IMG/VR virus record: IMGVR_UViG_3300023116_000100
Coordinates: 1 to 41,595 of that record
Length of the DNA: 41,595 nucleotides
Strand: one strand, 5' to 3'
DNA from: a virus
The position numbers were made by a program, and so were the translations under genes. Of the stretch, positions 17,301 through 24,444 are shown one piece after another. Within the stretch, counting starts at the first letter, position 1. Each line of letters starts with the position of its first letter. The notes beneath the pieces were generated by a model that saw only the letters and a program-made list of their open reading frames with translations, was not told the origin of the DNA and searched no databases.

Positions 17301-17735
17301 TTATTTATTAGGGAATTCGCATTTGGACGCCTCTTTGGCTTCCTCAAGCCAATCATCAGGTATCAGCTTTGCAGCGTACCTGAACCCGTGCTTGTCACAG
17401 TACATCGCATATGTTGTGGGAGATCCCTTGTACAAACGAGCGTTCTGATTTGAGAAGACGAAGCGGATGTCGAGGTCAGGACACTGTTGTTTGACAAGGA
17501 TGTGTTTTGCACGGTCCTGGACGGTCCAGATGCCCTTGGTCTCGACAAAGAAAAAGCCCCCTGGCTTAGGGAGCTTGAAGTCAGGCGTGTACTTAGCCTG
17601 ACGAGATGGGATGACGTAATGGATCTTGTCAGTCTCATAGAGCAACTCGATCCCCGCGTTTACGATTTGGTCACTGATCTTCTTTTCTAAGCCAGACCTA
17701 TAACCAAGACGGAACGCAGCCTTAGAAGTCCTCAA
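17301..17735 (-). CDS. Endonuclease I, T7 gp3-like Holliday junction resolvase (144 aa)
   Basis: The protein is close in length to T7 endonuclease I (149 aa) and keeps its active site: RSGLEKKI with Glu17, YTPDFKL with Asp52, and VETKGIW with Glu65 and Lys67. This is the nuclease fold that cuts branched DNA and, in T7, breaks down host DNA. The gene overlaps the SSB 3' end by 14 bp, the same neighbour arrangement as T7 genes 2.5 and 3. The C-terminus (KLIPDDWLEEAKEASKCEFP) is charged. It is followed by the terminator at 17227-17258. Confidence 0.92.
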   Translation of the reverse strand: MRTSKAAFRLGYRSGLEKKISDQIVNAGIELLYETDKIHYVIPSRQAKYTPDFKLPKPGGFFFVETKGIWTVQDRAKHILVKQQCPDLDIRFVFSNQNARLYKGSPTTYAMYCDKHGFRYAAKLIPDDWLEEAKEASKCEFPNK

Positions 17736-18264
17736 AGTTGTCTTCTAAGTTACTCCCACCGAAGTCGTTCGAAGATGAACCAACTTCGAAGCCCTCTACG
17801 CTATCAAAGTCACCAGCACCATCACCCATTCCACTGGATACAGGGTTAATGACCTGGATCGCAGCCAAGCGAAGACTGATGCCTTTCTTCGCGCCGTTAA
17901 CGTAAGAATCAACCTGACCTGATGCTCGAAGCTCAGAGCCACTAAACATGTTAGGTACCTGATCCAGTGGGATCGGGTTGCCCTTAGCGTCATAGTATTT
18001 AGGTTGATACTTAGACTGGATCTTGAACGCATATTCACCAGTCTCTTCGTCGATCTTAAACGGCACATGGACTTTGTCTTTTGCACCGAAGTTCTCAGCC
18101 TTGGCCTGATCCAGTAGATCAGTCATATGCTTTGCATCCGATGGGCTCAAACGTAGTTCGACTTTGTACTTACCATCAGGGTCGAATGCCGTATCCGGCC
18201 TGCCAGGTTGTAACCACGGATACTGGGCAGTTCCCGAAGGGGTAACGAACTTAATCTTATTCAT
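17722..18264 (-). CDS. Single-stranded DNA-binding protein, T7 gp2.5-like (180 aa)
   Basis: The N-terminal part is beta-rich, FVTPSGTAQYPWLQPGRPDTAF, then YKVELRLSPSDAKHMTDLLDQ, as in gp2.5-type OB-fold proteins. The end is acidic with a terminal phenylalanine (NLEDNFEDF), the feature by which T7 gp2.5 contacts polymerase and helicase. It binds single strands at the fork. A promoter motif (18311-18331) lies about 46 bp upstream and AAGGAG 10 bp before the ATG, so it can be strongly expressed by the phage polymerase. Together with endonuclease I it precedes the primase-helicase, as in T7. Confidence 0.9.
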   Translation of the reverse strand: MNKIKFVTPSGTAQYPWLQPGRPDTAFDPDGKYKVELRLSPSDAKHMTDLLDQAKAENFGAKDKVHVPFKIDEETGEYAFKIQSKYQPKYYDAKGNPIPLDQVPNMFSGSELRASGQVDSYVNGAKKGISLRLAAIQVINPVSSGMGDGAGDFDSVEGFEVGSSSNDFGGSNLEDNFEDF

Positions 18265-18310
18265 GTCGAATAGTCTCCTTGATAGTTTCCGACGTGAAAC
18301 TCGAACAGAG

Positions 18311-18331
18311 CTTCTAAGGGGGTCGGTTAGT
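18311..18331 (-). promoter_or_regulatory. Candidate phage RNA polymerase promoter P2 (SSB)
   Basis: On the minus strand this reads ACTAACCGACCCCCTTAGAAG minus its final base, and TTAGAAG matches the start region of SP6-type promoters (TATAGAAG). The first 17 bases match P1 and P3 closely. It lies in the gap between 18334 and the SSB ATG at 18264. Confidence 0.75.
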
Positions 18332-18333
18332 AA

Positions 18334-18531
18334 CTACCGATCTTCACAATCATCTTTGAAGATATCGATCACTAGTTCGATCTTATGACCAAGGAATTCT
18401 ATGTCTTCTGCCTTCGATTCGTCTCTCAACGCAAAAGCTTCAGCAATGGTCTCGCATATACCAATACAATCCCACGTATAATCACCGTCTGTGACATAAA
18501 TGTACCCATACACCGCATAATAAGGTGACAT
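18334..18531 (-). CDS. Small acidic protein after the RNA polymerase gene (65 aa)
   Basis: The ATG at 18531 (MSPYYAVYGYIYVTDGDYTW) has GGAG 6 bp upstream; a TTG four codons earlier overlaps that site and is unlikely. The protein is Tyr-rich at the N-terminus and acidic throughout (ESKAEDIEFLG, IFKDDCEDR). Small acidic phage proteins are often inhibitors of host RNA polymerase or nucleases, for example T7 gp2 and gp5.9, but I see no specific likeness. It starts 14 bp after the polymerase stop and ends just before promoter P2. Confidence 0.7.
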   Translation of the reverse strand: MSPYYAVYGYIYVTDGDYTWDCIGICETIAEAFALRDESKAEDIEFLGHKIELVIDIFKDDCEDR

Positions 18532-18545
18532 ATCTCTCTCCAATT

Positions 18546-21005
18546 TTAGCTAAAGCAATACTCACTATCGAGGACTGATCGAACGTCCAGGTTGCCTTTC
18601 TCAGGTACTGGTTTGAGCTCCATAGCTGGATCTTCCAGTCTGTTCCGACAGTCACGCTCGAAGGCAGATAGGACACAATGATCCTCGTACATGTTCACCA
18701 GGGCGTGACGGATACAATGGTAGAACGTCCAGGTGTCAGCTGCTGAGGTACCGAAGGCGTCATGGATACAGAAGAAGTCTTTTATACCGTTCTCGAGGCC
18801 CAGGACGATCGACAACTGCATGTGTGCACTGTCCCAGCTATGGACGACGTTAGGTGCAATCCCAGCCCTCGACTTCCTGGTGTCAGTCCTCTGACCTACG
18901 CCATGCAAAGAGAACCTGGTCTCCTTAGGCATCTTGGCCTCACGGTCATACAGAAAGATCCTCACCCGTTTGACGTCAGGCTTGGTGTACCTCTGGATAG
19001 CCGGGAAATAGCTAGGTGTTCTCCACCGGACAGACTTACCTTCTCGAGCCAGTGCATCAGCATATGACTGTAAGAATTCCATACCTTGGGCCACCGAGGA
19101 GATGACCTTCTGGACCGCCTGGTAGGTGAACTTAGCAAGGAACCTAGCGTAGTGCTCTTGCTGCCTAGGATCACCAAAAGGATGCTCAGAGATCTTATTG
19201 TAGTTCACGTCCCGCTGTAGCGGTTGCATGAGGTCTTCGATAATCTGATCGCCAAACCCACGCTCGACGCTAGAGTAGCCGTAAGTCATGACGTTCCGTT
19301 TCACGGTGGACCTGGTGATACCGAAGTCCAGCCAGAGTTGAGCGTCATCGGTTCCATCTTCAGTAAGGTCTTCGATGACCTGGTCTGCTACGTTCTGGTA
19401 GACATCCTGGCACTCATCTGAGGGTACCAGGTTGACCATGTGCCCGTCCTTTTCAGACCGGAGAGCCATGGCGTAGTGCTGGACACCTGAGTTCGTACCA
19501 TCGAGACTGATGGGTAGGTGGTACTGCTTGTCATCATCGAAGTATGCGAATATCGCTGCAAGGAACTGGAACGGCTTGTCAGCCTTAGTCCAGAGATCTG
19601 TGGTGGTCTCAGGGCTCTTGTAGATCTCCATGAGCCAGTCTTCATTGTCACTGACCCACTGAATTCTATCCTCGAGGCTTGCTTTGGATATCTTATCGAA
19701 GTCTCCAACATTAGCTAAATGGATAGACAACCATCCAAGATCCTCTTCGCCAATCTCTTTACCATTAGCGAACTCGAAGAGAGCTTTGATGTGATCGTCT
19801 CGGTGGTAAGAGAAGCTTGAAGTCGGGTACATCCGGCCACGGAAGTCATAAGACCAACCAATGTAAAACCTGTCTACTTCTGCCATCTTCTTGGCGGTTC
19901 GAAGGTCATCGTTCATGACAACCAGGTTAGCTACACTCTCCCGCCTCTTGATATGCCAGTCCTTCTGGTCCCGCTTCAGCTGCCTCTGGGTCTTCTCAGG
20001 TAGCTCTTCGAAGTTCTCTGGGAGCTTAGGGAATGCAGGTGGCTCTAACTCAGGGAACTTACCAAACCTAAGCTTCTCTTGAGCGCAGTAGTCTAAGACA
20101 TCAAGAACCCGTTTGTTGATGCGTAGAGGGGTAGCCTGCAGCGCATTCAGAGCCCTGACGTACAATGGCTCTCCGTGCTTCTCAAAGTCCCTCTCGATGG
20201 CCTTCTTCTGCTCTGCAGTGGACTTGCGAACTAGAGGAACTAGAGCTGATAGAGTTGGGTCTTGGTAGACACCAGTCTCAAACCCGGTCCATGGCTTAGG
20301 TGGTACCACTAAAGGTCCAAACATTGGTTCGGTCCAGGATGCATCGAATAGACGATGCTTTAAGAGTTCTTCAGCCTCTTTAGTTAGACCTAACGTTCTA
20401 TGGGTCTTTAGGTTCTCTTCGACGATTACCACCTCAAATAAATCAGAGACCTCTAGGATAGCTGACAGTATTGGAGATGCTGCTTTGACCTTGTCTTTCC
20501 GTCCCCACTTCGAGAACTGAAAGCCAGCCTTAGATGCTATGATCCTAGCTGCCTTCATTCTGTAGCGTTCACTAGAGTGATCCTTAGTCACCTGGTTCAC
20601 CAGGCGCTTAAAGAGACTACTGTCATACTCCTCAAGATCATCAGCCCATACCTCAAGCTCCACCCTGGAACCAATCATGGAAAGACATCCAGCCAAGGAG
20701 TTATGCTTCAGGACGTTCTCGTAACATGAGTTCAGACCGATGTAGGCTAGGGTATCTGTACTTAACCCAATGAGCATGTCGTACCACTCAGACTTTCGGC
20801 CTCTGCCACAGTCAAACCTCTGTTCGTCTTCTTTTAGGTATTTAGCGATGGTGGACGAAACTCTTGGCAGAGCTTCAGTTATGAGCTTGTGGGGAACTTG
20901 TCGTTGAGCTGGAGATAGTTTCTCCTGGCGTCTTTCGTATCTCTGATGACCTCTCTGGATCATATCTTGCTCGAGTGACGTTTGAAGGTCCTCATGCAAT
21001 TTCAT
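18546..21005 (-). CDS. T7-like single-subunit RNA polymerase (819 aa)
   Basis: It transcribes phage genes from dedicated promoters. The palm motifs match T7 gp1: SLDGTNSGVQHYAMALR (Asp near 502, T7 Asp537), ITRSTVKRNVMTYGYSS (Lys near 569 and Tyr near 577, T7 Lys631 and Tyr639), and CIHDAFGT (Asp near 749, T7 Asp812). APNVVHSWDSAHM and WSYDFRGRMYPTS are further family blocks. At 819 aa it is slightly shorter than T7 (883). A ribosome site GGGAG lies 6 bp before the ATG, and promoter motif P3 is only about 20 bp upstream, so it may amplify its own expression. A strong terminator isolates it from the integrase gene. Confidence 0.95.
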   Translation of the reverse strand: MKLHEDLQTSLEQDMIQRGHQRYERRQEKLSPAQRQVPHKLITEALPRVSSTIAKYLKEDEQRFDCGRGRKSEWYDMLIGLSTDTLAYIGLNSCYENVLKHNSLAGCLSMIGSRVELEVWADDLEEYDSSLFKRLVNQVTKDHSSERYRMKAARIIASKAGFQFSKWGRKDKVKAASPILSAILEVSDLFEVVIVEENLKTHRTLGLTKEAEELLKHRLFDASWTEPMFGPLVVPPKPWTGFETGVYQDPTLSALVPLVRKSTAEQKKAIERDFEKHGEPLYVRALNALQATPLRINKRVLDVLDYCAQEKLRFGKFPELEPPAFPKLPENFEELPEKTQRQLKRDQKDWHIKRRESVANLVVMNDDLRTAKKMAEVDRFYIGWSYDFRGRMYPTSSFSYHRDDHIKALFEFANGKEIGEEDLGWLSIHLANVGDFDKISKASLEDRIQWVSDNEDWLMEIYKSPETTTDLWTKADKPFQFLAAIFAYFDDDKQYHLPISLDGTNSGVQHYAMALRSEKDGHMVNLVPSDECQDVYQNVADQVIEDLTEDGTDDAQLWLDFGITRSTVKRNVMTYGYSSVERGFGDQIIEDLMQPLQRDVNYNKISEHPFGDPRQQEHYARFLAKFTYQAVQKVISSVAQGMEFLQSYADALAREGKSVRWRTPSYFPAIQRYTKPDVKRVRIFLYDREAKMPKETRFSLHGVGQRTDTRKSRAGIAPNVVHSWDSAHMQLSIVLGLENGIKDFFCIHDAFGTSAADTWTFYHCIRHALVNMYEDHCVLSAFERDCRNRLEDPAMELKPVPEKGNLDVRSVLDSEYCFS

Positions 21006-21023
21006 AAGTATCTCCCAAGTTGT

Positions 21024-21044
21024 GTTCTAAGGGGGTCGGTTAGT
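21024..21044 (-). promoter_or_regulatory. Candidate phage RNA polymerase promoter P3 (RNA polymerase gene)
   Basis: On the minus strand: ACTAACCGACCCCCTTAGAAC. It agrees with P2 at 20 of 21 positions and lies between the integrase terminator and the polymerase ATG. Transcripts would begin about 20 bases before that ATG. Confidence 0.75.
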
Positions 21045-21063
21045 GGTCGCACCTAAAATGGTA

Positions 21064-21087
21064 AGAAAAAGGGGTCTCTAGGACCCC
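21064..21087 (-). terminator. Intrinsic terminator at the integrase stop codon
   Basis: GGGGTC-CTAGA-GACCCC followed by TTTTTCTT. The stem includes the integrase stop codon (TAG at 21078-21080). It separates lysogeny transcription from the polymerase gene. Confidence 0.88.
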
Positions 21088-21905
21088 ATGAGCTTGGCTA
21101 TTTCCACCCGCGTTTCTGGTGTCTGGTGGACGTACTTGGCCGTCGTCTGGAGACTTCGATGTCCTAGCTGTTGAGCTACAGTGATTGTTGGTAACTTCAG
21201 CTCGTTTGCCATCTTAGTGGCTGCAGTATGACGAAGTACGTGAAAGACGAATTCCTTGTCATTCTTGGCAATCCGATAGCGAGCCTCAGTCCAGGCATTG
21301 TAGAACCTGCGGTGGCTGTAGTGCTCTGATGGGTTGAACTCGAGAGCCTTGATAGCTTCGAAGGTCCTACCAGCGCAGACGACGTCACGATCATCACCAT
21401 TCTTAGTGTTCGTCAGGTGGACTATGCACATGTCACCTTTGACCTCGACCATGTCTGGGGTGATCGACAGGATCTCTCCGTGGCGCATACCAGTGTTAAC
21501 TGCGATGGTGCACATGTGGCGCATCCACCAGTAACTGCCGCCTTTGTAGTCGCGCAGGAAAGCATCGAGCTTCGAGAGCTCATCCTCTGACATGTAGCGG
21601 ACACGATTGGTTCGAACCTTAGCGAACTTGATCTTTGGAAGTCTGTCGATCTCCTCCAGGTCGAGCGCATGTTTCAGGATGGCGCTAATAGCAGCCTTGT
21701 AGTGATTGACTGTGTTCTCTGAGAGGCCCTGGTCCTTCAGGTGGATACTGAAGGCCTGGATGTCGCGAGCGTTGACATCGGTAATGTCTTTGAAACCAAC
21801 GCCCTCGTATTCAGCGAAACGGTGCATCTTGGCGGTGCTCTCAGCCAGGTGCTTGCCGCTCCAAATATGGGGACCCTCTGTGTTCACAAAATCGATGAAG
21901 TTCAT
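21078..21905 (-). CDS. int: Tyrosine-family integrase (275 aa)
   Basis: The enzyme integrates the phage at a chromosomal attachment site. The ATG at 21905 has GGGAG 7 bp upstream; the longer frame to 21923 lacks one. The N-terminal 100 residues form the SAM-like core-binding domain (NTVNHYKAAISAILKHAL). The catalytic domain has the full set: Arg141 in NTGMRHGEIL, a Lys near 168, HxxR in FHVLRHTAATKM (222-225), His249 in QLGHRSLQTT, and the nucleophile Tyr258 in AKYVH. The tRNA-Phe attP core lies about 820 bp upstream, completing a working module. No excisionase is recognisable, though a nearby small gene could serve. Confidence 0.95.
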   Translation of the reverse strand: MNFIDFVNTEGPHIWSGKHLAESTAKMHRFAEYEGVGFKDITDVNARDIQAFSIHLKDQGLSENTVNHYKAAISAILKHALDLEEIDRLPKIKFAKVRTNRVRYMSEDELSKLDAFLRDYKGGSYWWMRHMCTIAVNTGMRHGEILSITPDMVEVKGDMCIVHLTNTKNGDDRDVVCAGRTFEAIKALEFNPSEHYSHRRFYNAWTEARYRIAKNDKEFVFHVLRHTAATKMANELKLPTITVAQQLGHRSLQTTAKYVHQTPETRVEIAKLMGS

Positions 21906-21926
21906 GATTGTTCTCCCAAACAAATC

Positions 21927-22043
21927 TTAGTAACCGAGGCCATGTGCAAGCAGCATCAGAAAGTACAGCGAAGCGAATATACTGAGGACACCAAAGATGT
22001 CCCCAGCCCAGTTCATGATGCGTCTGTTGCGCTTAGTCTTCAT
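21927..22043 (-). CDS. Small single-span membrane protein (38 aa)
   Basis: This short gene starts with an ATGA overlap of the upstream stop (start 22043, upstream stop at 22040). It has a basic N-terminus (MKTKRNRRIMNW) followed by a strong membrane span (IFGVLSIFASLYFLMLLA). The positive-inside rule puts the N-terminus in the cytoplasm. It sits between a small gene and the integrase gene in the lysogeny module, 21 bp before the integrase ATG. Function unknown; superinfection exclusion or membrane signalling are possibilities only. Confidence 0.62.
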   Translation of the reverse strand: MKTKRNRRIMNWAGDIFGVLSIFASLYFLMLLAHGLGY

Positions 22044-22237
22044 GGCGACACCTCAATCTTGAGGTCAGCGATAGCCATGTCTGTCAATATATCTAACTGG
22101 ATAGCGTCTAACTCTTGTCCGCTCAAAATATCAGCGATGTCTCTGATGTGCTCACGGTCAACCTTGTGTCCAACATTAAGTGAGCAAGCTACCGAGAGCC
22201 TAATACTTTTCATCAAGCTTTTGCTAAATTTAGCCAT
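22040..22237 (-). CDS. Small lysogeny-region protein (65 aa)
   Basis: The ATG is preceded by GGAGACTGAAAG, exactly the leader found before the gene at 22250-22657. The protein is helical: a basic start (MAKFSKSLMKSIRLSVAC), then DREHIRDIADILSGQELDAIQLDILTDMAI. It lies between attP and the integrase gene, where small regulators or excisionases often sit, but I see no helix-turn-helix or excisionase motif that I would trust. It is coupled to the 38-aa membrane protein by an ATGA overlap. Confidence 0.68.
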   Translation of the reverse strand: MAKFSKSLMKSIRLSVACSLNVGHKVDREHIRDIADILSGQELDAIQLDILTDMAIADLKIEVSP

Positions 22238-22249
22238 CTTTCAGTCTCC

Positions 22250-22657
22250 TCAAAGATAACTAGCGACAGTGTCGGATAATGCGTCTGGGTTACCGCCAGC
22301 ACGGATGTATTCCGCAGCTCTGGAAAGCTCACCACGCTCGAAACGCTCCCAAGCTTCTGAGCCATAAACAGGATCAATAGCTCTCCAGTGGTTTATGTTA
22401 AGAGAGCCACCGTCATCCAAATGAGCATCTATGCGACGTATCATACGATCAACGCGCTCTTTGCATTCATCGTGTGAAAACTTCGATGAGGGTAGACCCC
22501 AGTAATGCTCGTAGCGACGCCCGTCTGTCAGTTCTGCAGTGACCCGATAATAGGTGCCGACGTGGTCGCCTGGGCTTTCCGCATCAGGGTTAAGGTATTC
22601 GAACAGGTAATCCGACCTGTAAACTCGAGTTACTGTCGCTTTATCAACATTAGTCAT
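22250..22657 (-). CDS. Uncharacterised lysogeny-region protein (135 aa)
   Basis: The ATG follows a good ribosome site (AAAGGAGACTGAAAG). The N-terminal part is beta-like (ATVTRVYRSDYLFEYLNP, then GTYYRVTAELTDGRRYEHYWG). A charged helix follows (CKERVDRMIRRIDAHLDDGG), then SEAWERFERGELSRAAEYIRAGG. I recognise no family. It is the first gene after the attP core and promoter P4 and likely heads the transcript that ends with the integrase gene. A regulatory role is plausible by position only. Confidence 0.68.
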   Translation of the reverse strand: MTNVDKATVTRVYRSDYLFEYLNPDAESPGDHVGTYYRVTAELTDGRRYEHYWGLPSSKFSHDECKERVDRMIRRIDAHLDDGGSLNINHWRAIDPVYGSEAWERFERGELSRAAEYIRAGGNPDALSDTVASYL

Positions 22658-22721
22658 CTTTCAGTCTCCTTTAGTTAGGGACTGACGTACTCTCCGATGA
22701 CATCTGTAGAGTTTTACTAAG

Positions 22722-22783
<62 letters not shown>

Positions 22784-22799
22784 GCATTCTGAGAAACGT

Positions 22800-22829
22800 C
22801 GTCCGTGTCTCTAAAATAATCAACGGACG
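22800..22829. repeat. Inverted repeat beside attP
   Basis: CGTCCGT (22800-22806) and ACGGACG (22823-22829) form 7-bp arms around 16 bases. It lies between the attP core and promoter P4 and may be an accessory recombination or regulator site. No T run follows. Confidence 0.5.
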
Positions 22830-22847
22830 CACGATATGCAAGCCTTA

Positions 22848-22868
22848 TGTATAAGGTGGTCGGTTAGT
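22848..22868 (-). promoter_or_regulatory. Candidate phage RNA polymerase promoter P4 (attP/integrase side)
   Basis: On the minus strand: ACTAACCGACCACCTTATACA. It differs from P2 mainly at the 12th base and in the last four. It would transcribe across attP into 22657 and the integrase gene. Being the weakest match, it may be a weaker promoter. Confidence 0.65.
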
Positions 22869-22887
22869 CAAACCAGGAGCAAAAAAC

Positions 22888-22923
22888 ACCGATCCACTCT
22901 GACGTGAACCGATGTTTTAATGG
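22888..22923 (-). terminator. Intrinsic terminator after the lysis genes
   Basis: AACATCGGTTCAC and GTGGATCGGTGTT pair over 13 bp (with G-U pairs) around GTCAGA, followed by TTTT on the minus strand. It would end the late transcript before promoter P4 and attP. Confidence 0.82.
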
Positions 22924-22932
22924 GGCTGTTGA

Positions 22933-23019
22933 TTACCTAATTTTATAGATGATTACAGCCAGGAGTCCGATGGTGATCAACTCTGGGATCGACACCGGAA
23001 ATCCAGCTATGACAGACAC
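22933..23019 (-). CDS. Possible 28-aa hydrophobic peptide (GTG start)
   Basis: A GTG at 23019 follows a strong purine-rich site (AAAGGAAGGTGATCTT) 23 bp after the amidase stop. The frame encodes a single membrane-like stretch (IPELITIGLLAVIIYKIR at its end) and stops at 22933, just before the terminator. It could be a tiny holin-like or lysis-timing peptide. The short length makes it uncertain. Confidence 0.42.
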   Translation of the reverse strand: MSVIAGFPVSIPELITIGLLAVIIYKIR

Positions 23020-23042
23020 AAGATCACCTTCCTTTCTAATGC

Positions 23043-23474
23043 TTACTTGAAGTAACGAGAAACCCTAAAACCAGGGCAGGCCTTCCTGTCATAATCATTA
23101 TGACCAGAGGTTTTCTTGATGGTTGCGTAGTTCTCCTTCAGCTGGCTCACCAGGTCCTGGAGTGATGCCATCTGTTGCGGAGTGAAGTGCTTGAGGAAAC
23201 CATCGTCTTCTGATGATCCATATCCACCGAACAGAGCTATACCGACAGTGTTCTTATTGTGGCCTCTGCAGTGAGCACCATCGCGTTCCATTGGTCGACC
23301 TGGTGTTATCGAACCGTCTCTGTCGATCGTGTAGTGGTAACCGATGTCTGACCATTTGCGTTCCTCGACGTGCCACCGACGAACTTCCTCAGTCTTTGCT
23401 TTGGCAGGTAGCCCTTCCCACCAGTCAGGCCTGGTGTCGGTACAATGGATGATGATCTCGTCGACTGGACGCAT
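23043..23474 (-). CDS. N-acetylmuramoyl-L-alanine amidase endolysin, T7 lysozyme-like (143 aa)
   Basis: The enzyme cuts the amide between muramic acid and peptide in the cell wall for lysis. It matches the T7 gp3.5 plan and length (151 aa). Zinc ligands are His10 in IIHCTDT, His125 in SGHNDYD and Cys133 in KACPGF. Tyr46 in GYHYTIDRDG and Lys131 correspond to the T7 catalytic Tyr46 and Lys128. GHNKNTVGIALFGG is a further family block. There is no signal peptide, so it needs a holin. In T7 this protein also inhibits the phage RNA polymerase; that could hold here but is not testable from sequence. In T7 it lies with early genes, whereas here it is in the lysis cassette. Confidence 0.93.
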   Translation of the reverse strand: MRPVDEIIIHCTDTRPDWWEGLPAKAKTEEVRRWHVEERKWSDIGYHYTIDRDGSITPGRPMERDGAHCRGHNKNTVGIALFGGYGSSEDDGFLKHFTPQQMASLQDLVSQLKENYATIKKTSGHNDYDRKACPGFRVSRYFK

Positions 23475-23486
23475 GTGGTGCTTTCC

Positions 23487-23831
23487 TTATTGTTTGGGGT
23501 GGTTGTTCATAATTAAACCGTCATGGTCTCTGTTGATGAACTTGAGTTCAGTCTCTAGAAGAGCCACACGTTGTTTCAGCTCGGTGATCGCACCGATGGA
23601 CATACTCAGCCCTTCGATGTCATCCCATACGTCCTCGAGCTCGTCTTTGTTCTCAGCGACGTCTCTTCGAAGGTTCACATTGTCTTCTATGGCCATCTTC
23701 GAACCGAGTTGACTGACAGTCTCCTCGAGACTGGATATCGTCGCTGCTTGTTGTGAAACCCACCAGACACCCCCCGCCAGCTGAATGGCCATACCAGCGA
23801 CGAGAGCTATTGGTAACTTGAGGTTTTCCAT
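23487..23831 (-). CDS. Membrane-anchored coiled-coil protein, possible inner-membrane spanin (114 aa)
   Basis: An N-terminal membrane span (LPIALVAGMAIQLAGGVWWV, residues 6-25) is followed by a long coiled coil (ISSLEETVSQLGSKMA through LKQRVALLETELKFIN). This is the plan of i-spanins, which are anchored in the inner membrane and reach through the periplasm. No overlapping or following outer-membrane lipoprotein (o-spanin) with a lipobox is evident, so the name is tentative. The start overlaps the holin-like gene stop (TAATG), and the gene ends 12 bp before the amidase gene, so it belongs to the lysis operon. Confidence 0.72.
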   Translation of the reverse strand: MENLKLPIALVAGMAIQLAGGVWWVSQQAATISSLEETVSQLGSKMAIEDNVNLRRDVAENKDELEDVWDDIEGLSMSIGAITELKQRVALLETELKFINRDHDGLIMNNHPKQ

Positions 23832-24226
23832 TACTTCTTGCCTCCGCCAAAGAACCTGGTCGCACTTCGAACACCAAAGGATGCCGCAACGATCACGCCT
23901 AATGTGTACTGGTACCAGCTGGGCATAGCTTCGAGGGCTAGGAACCCTTGCTCAGTCACCTGACGCCCCCAGTCACCGCAGAAACTTAGGATCAGTGGTA
24001 TCGAGAAGAGGATGGTGAGCCACTCATCCTTCCAGGAGTTCTGAGAACCCTTGGCCATCAGTCTTTCCCAGTCTGCTTCACTGGTTGCTGCAGATTTCAT
24101 GATGGTGGCTTTGGCCTCTGCTTCGACGAGCGCTAGGTTGGCTTTGGCTGCCTGGGCTTCTGCTTTCCCCTTGAGCCAGCCCCCTGCTAAATCTGTGATT
24201 GGACCTATGAGTGCTGACAGGATCAT
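23831..24226 (-). CDS. Holin, GTA-holin 3TM-like (131 aa)
   Basis: An N-terminal amphipathic or membrane helix (ILSALIGPITDLAGGWLKG) leads into an Ala/Glu/Lys helix. The signature DWERLMAKGSQNSWKDEWLT follows, then two membrane segments: LFSIPLILSFCG (about 71-83) and YTLGVIVAASFGVRSA (about 106-121). This order fits the three-span holin family known from gene transfer agents and alphaproteobacterial phages (PF11351, from memory). Holins permeabilise the inner membrane to release the endolysin. The GGGKK tail is basic. It is coupled to the next gene by a TAATG overlap. Confidence 0.8.
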   Translation of the reverse strand: MILSALIGPITDLAGGWLKGKAEAQAAKANLALVEAEAKATIMKSAATSEADWERLMAKGSQNSWKDEWLTILFSIPLILSFCGDWGRQVTEQGFLALEAMPSWYQYTLGVIVAASFGVRSATRFFGGGKK

Positions 24227-24444
24227 TGTTTCTTAACTCCTGAAGATGCTGAGAAACCAAAGTAAGCACCGACGACTGCGCTAAGAGAGCCATACATCAT
24301 CATGAAGATGGCACTGGCTTGGTTCATACGTTCTGGGTCATAGATGACCGCAATGGTACTGATGACCATCATGACCAGAGCCGTCCACGTCATTCGACGC
24401 TTGTTGGTCTGATACGTTTCTTTGTCTGGGATTAGTTCGTTCAA
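24223..24444 (-). CDS. Two-span membrane protein, possible holin or antiholin (73 aa)
   Basis: Two hydrophobic spans, MTWTALVMMVISTIAVIY (about 18-35) and AIFMMMYGSLSAVVGAYFGF (about 45-64), are joined by a short loop with DPERMNQ, and a basic tail (SSGVKKQ) follows. Small two-span proteins in a lysis cassette are usually class II holins or antiholins. The stop overlaps the start of the three-span holin gene by ATGA, so the two are translated together and may act as a pair. Confidence 0.78.
   Translation of the reverse strand: MNELIPDKETYQTNKRRMTWTALVMMVISTIAVIYDPERMNQASAIFMMMYGSLSAVVGAYFGFSASSGVKKQ

Noticed and set aside
17210-17356. Longer N-terminus for primase-helicase
   Set aside because: It would be translated through the terminator hairpin and has no family likeness; the ATG at 17209 has a ribosome site.
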